64,000 nt of DNA from Prorocentrum cordatum (taxonomy: Eukaryota; Sar; Dinophyceae; Prorocentrales; Prorocentraceae), in the NCBI GenBank assembly GCA_963575745.1, contig CAUYUJ010019626.1, forward strand, positions 26,001-90,000, in the 5' to 3' direction. Position 1 is the stretch's first letter, and each line of letters starts with the position of its first letter. Below the pieces are notes generated by a model. The model saw only the letters and a program-made list of their open reading frames with translations. It made no database searches and was not told the origin of the DNA. The translations under genes and the position numbers were made by a program. Below are positions 62,501-64,000 of the stretch, in pieces.

Positions 62501-64000
62501 AGGAGGAGGAGGAGGAGCAGGAGGAGCAGGAAGGGAAGCAGGAGGAGGAGGAGGAGGATTAACAGCGGGAAGGCGAGGCGTGAGGAAGAAGTGCCCTAGC
62601 CGCAATCTTTGACCTGTGGTTGGGGGGGGGAGCTTGGTGTGAGGAGCACCGCATGTGGCAACGTGGGCTCCGACCGATCCAAAGAACCGAAGGGGCCCTG
62701 GGGCACACAAAGAAGTACACACAGATCAAAAGATTCCCCATGCTTTCTCATAGTTTCTCGGTGTTTGTCTTCCCCCCCCCCACTTCCCACATTCTCCCAT
62801 ATCTTCCTGGGGATCGACGACTACTTGTGGCTGTGTGTTTTGTTCCCCTCCTGACAACCCCCCCCCGTCCGTGGGGAGAGCACGGGGCACGGGGCCCCCT
62901 GCCAGAGACCTGGACCCAGGACTGCCGCCGGCCGCAGCGGGGCCGACACGGGCCGGGCGGAGCCCGAGGAGAGGCCGGGGCCCAGCCGGTTGCTCGGCGT
63001 GCCGGCGCACAGGGCAGCACAGACGAATATGAAGGGGCCCCAGGACACACAAATGAATACACACACACATAAAAGGATTCGCCACATGTCCCCATGTTTT
63101 TTGGGGGGGTCGGTCTTCCCCCCCACTTCCCATGTTTTCCCATATTTTCTGGGGTATCGACGGTTAATTGTGTCTGTGTGTTCTTTTTCCCTCCTTAGGC
63201 ATGCCGGCACACGGGGCAGAGTAGACGAATGTTAGGTCAGACGGATGGCGTATGACGGGGAAGGGGGGCGGGGAAACCAGACCCTCGCCTGCGCACCCCT
63301 CGGGCCGAGAGGGCTGCGACGAGGTGCACACTCCCTCCTGGCGATGATCCCCATCAGCACCTACCCTGCCTCCCCAGAACTGGCAGGAGCGAGGAGCAGG
63401 ATGAGGGACGAGCTGGGAGGAGGGAGAACGAGGGAGCGAGAGAGGAGGAGGATGGGCATGGGAAGGAGGAGGGAGGAGAGGGGGGGGATGGAGCTGCCTG
63501 GAGGATAGTCAGAGAGGGAGGGAGGCAGAGGGCGAGAGCGAGAAGAAGGGGGGGCAAGGTCGGAGGGGAATGGGGGAGCCGACGAGGAGTGCGGGCGGGC
63601 GGGCGGGCGGGGGCATGCTGTTGGCCGCGGGCCTCGCGCGCAGGGCGTGCCGTGTCCGCGCGAGGGCAGGCGGCGCGGCCTGCCGCAGGGGCAGAGCGCT
63701 CGCGCGCCATTCCGTCGGGCGTGGTGAGGGGGCGGGGGAGGCGGGAGGGGACGGAGGGAGGGGACAGAGGAGCGCGCTGGGCGGAGGAGTAACTAGGGGG
63801 CCGGCGAGGGCAACGGGCGAGGAAGAGGAGGACGACGACGAGGGGGACGAATACGACGACGAGGCCGACGAGGACGGCGAGTACCGGACGGCCTGGTTCC
63901 GGGAGCCCATGGCGAAGGCGCTGTCCTGCGAGCTGGAGGTGGTCTGCGACTTCATGTAGCGCTGCATCATGGGCGACATTCTGGGCAGCGTCGTCGTCGT
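56351..64000 (-). CDS. HSP90: HSP90-family chaperone, C-terminal exons (5' end outside window)
   Basis: Four minus-strand exons join in frame: 63,893-63,980 (MSPMMQRYMKSQ ... FAMGSRNQ), 62,301-62,378 (AILEINPEHPVIQKL ... APDSE), 57,376-57,441 (ETEDMVMMVYETAALIGGYN, IE), 56,351-56,446 (DPGEFAKRVTKLM ... VVDAEAA, stop). Together they give the HSP90 C-terminal signature: M-x2-Y/I-MK-x-Q, L-E-I-N-P-x-H-P, Y/F-E/D-T-A-x-L-x-x-G-Y/F-x-I/L-E-D-P, E-F-A-K-R-V. The end lacks MEEVD (cytosolic) and KDEL (ER), so an organellar member is likeliest. HSP90 is an ATP-dependent dimeric chaperone; this part is the dimerisation domain. N-terminal exons must lie beyond 64,000. Introns of 1,514, 4,859 and 929 bp start GC, GA and GA and end AG. 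Confidence 0.8.
56447..57375 (-). other. HSP90 last intron, bordered by an 8-bp direct repeat
   Basis: GAGGACCC occurs at both exon borders (57,371-57,378 and 56,441-56,448 on the plus strand as GGGTCCTC). Contains (GTC)n/(TCC)n at 56,452-56,632, an F9 copy at 56,630-56,805 and (GGA)n at 57,075-57,140. The splice position is ambiguous within the repeat; GA-AG gives the best protein. Confidence 0.75.
56630..56805. repeat. Family F9, ACCCGGGTCA element
   Basis: GGTCTTCGCAAACCCGGGTC, GCGGCCGCCTCGCGGCCACG, TTGACCCCCGTCTCAAGGCT. Matches 26,940-27,150 closely. Confidence 0.85.
58262..58430. repeat. Family F2 inverted-repeat element (HSP90 intron)
   Basis: Left GCATAAACTTTTGGAGGTCC and GCACGGATTTCTTGGATCGG; right CCGATCCCGAGGAATCCGCG then AATTTTTATGCTTC. 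Confidence 0.85.
58536..58673. repeat. Family F1 inverted-repeat element, best copy (HSP90 intron)
   Basis: Left TTAGGTCGGGCATGTCCTCC; right CAGAGGGACATGCCCGACTTA; core CATAGTCAAGAAATAATCAA. About 138 bp, no ORF: a MITE by structure. Confidence 0.85.
59323..59467. repeat. Family F1 inverted-repeat element (HSP90 intron)
   Basis: Left TTAGGTCGGGCATGCCCC; right TCCTCCTGTAGAGGGACGTG then CCCGATTG; core CAATCATCGTCCCCAGATTA. Confidence 0.85.
59966..60189. repeat. Family F1 element expanded by (TA)n (HSP90 intron)
   Basis: Left CTCGGGTCGGGTACGTCCCC; right CCTCCTGTAGAGGGACATGC then CCGACCCAAG; core AACATAGTCAAAAACATAAT. A TATATA-rich tract (60,057-60,121) has expanded inside the element. Confidence 0.8.
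60369..60435. repeat. 15-bp repeat GACGACGACGACAAA
   Basis: Four units; the neighbouring GC-rich sequence has no gene. Confidence 0.85.
61085..61440. repeat. ~82-bp minisatellite, four units (HSP90 intron)
   Basis: TGTGGCTCTCGCCTCAACGC units at 61,141, 61,222, 61,304 and 61,388 (spacing 81-84 bp), with GCGCGCATTCGTCTTAAAC and TTCACGGAT between them. Confidence 0.8.
62395..62585. repeat. (GGA)n-rich tract beside an HSP90 exon
   Basis: GGAGGAGG/GGGAGG purine tract in the 1,514-bp intron. On the minus strand it is the pyrimidine-rich sequence just upstream of the acceptor at 62,379. Confidence 0.8.
62690..62855. repeat. Family F4 repeat (HSP90 intron)
   Basis: GGCCCTGGGGCACACAAAGA, CCCCCCCCCACTTCCCACAT, TCCTGGGGATCGACGACTAC and TGTGTGTTTTGTTCCCCTCC. 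Confidence 0.8.
63028..63200. repeat. Family F4 repeat with ~30-bp flanking direct repeats
   Basis: AAGGGGCCCCAGGACACACA to TGTGTCTGTGTGTTCTTTTT. Flanked by GTGCCGGCGCACAGGGCAGC (62,998) and ATGCCGGCACACGGGGCAGA (63,203), each ending AGACGAAT. Confidence 0.8.
63400..63615. repeat. GGGA/GAGG tract and (CGGG)n
   Basis: Purine-rich low complexity with a short (CGGG)n run at 63,592-63,612, within the first HSP90 intron of the window. 63,615-63,890 is GC-rich with GAC/GAG triplets and no separate gene. Confidence 0.8.

Overview
The window looks like nuclear DNA of a dinoflagellate, perhaps a GC-rich Prorocentrum- or Polarella-like species. The reasons are internal: genomic copies of the dinoflagellate spliced leader sit just upstream of an intronless gene; the recognisable multi-exon gene has non-canonical GA-AG and GC-AG introns bordered by short direct repeats; one gene is tandemly duplicated together with satellite arrays; and most of the DNA is microsatellite, minisatellite and short inverted-repeat elements. 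There is no rRNA gene, CRISPR array or bacterial operon. The species is an inference.

Layout. 0-1.4 kb: purine-rich simple repeats and the edge of a ~105-bp tandem array. 1.37-8.77 kb: a 7,393-bp element with 31-bp terminal inverted repeats. Removing it restores that array without a seam. It carries three minus-strand genes, AAGTTACTT-type subterminal motifs, and 22 copies of a small hairpin found nowhere else in the window. 8.8-13.5 kb: more of the array, a 42-bp minisatellite, a pentanucleotide tract, a three-repeat domain ORF, and copies of an element flanked by (CAA)n. 13.6-21.9 kb: three 105/106-bp satellite arrays alternating with two copies of a secreted vWD-like gene, each preceded by a relict spliced leader; the second copy is frameshifted. 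22-40 kb: mostly short elements with terminal inverted repeats (at least seven families by eye), exons of a probable membrane transporter on the minus strand (23.9-25.2 kb), minisatellites and more (CAA)n elements. 41.1-47.2 kb: a decayed minus-strand LINE-type retrotransposon (zinc finger and coiled-coil ORF1, reverse transcriptase with YIDD, RNase H, terminal zinc finger) lying inside a (GGA)n microsatellite. 47.3-56.2 kb: more short elements and a 78-bp satellite. 56.35-64.0 kb: the last four exons of an organellar-type HSP90 gene on the minus strand, whose introns hold many of the short elements.

How the parts relate. Functional host genes are sparse: the HSP90 3' end, the first vWD-like copy, and possibly the transporter. 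The rest records insertion: elements in introns (HSP90 intron of 4.86 kb, transporter intron), a LINE in a microsatellite, a TIR element in a satellite, and mRNA recycled into the genome. The best candidate for an undescribed system is the 1,373-8,765 element. It combines TIRs, no visible target duplication, a private multi-copy hairpin and dinoflagellate-type genes each headed by a spliced-leader-like box, and none of its proteins is recognisable as a transposase.

Everything here was read by eye. Repeat boundaries are approximate unless stated, and family assignments come from remembered sequence motifs, not from searches.
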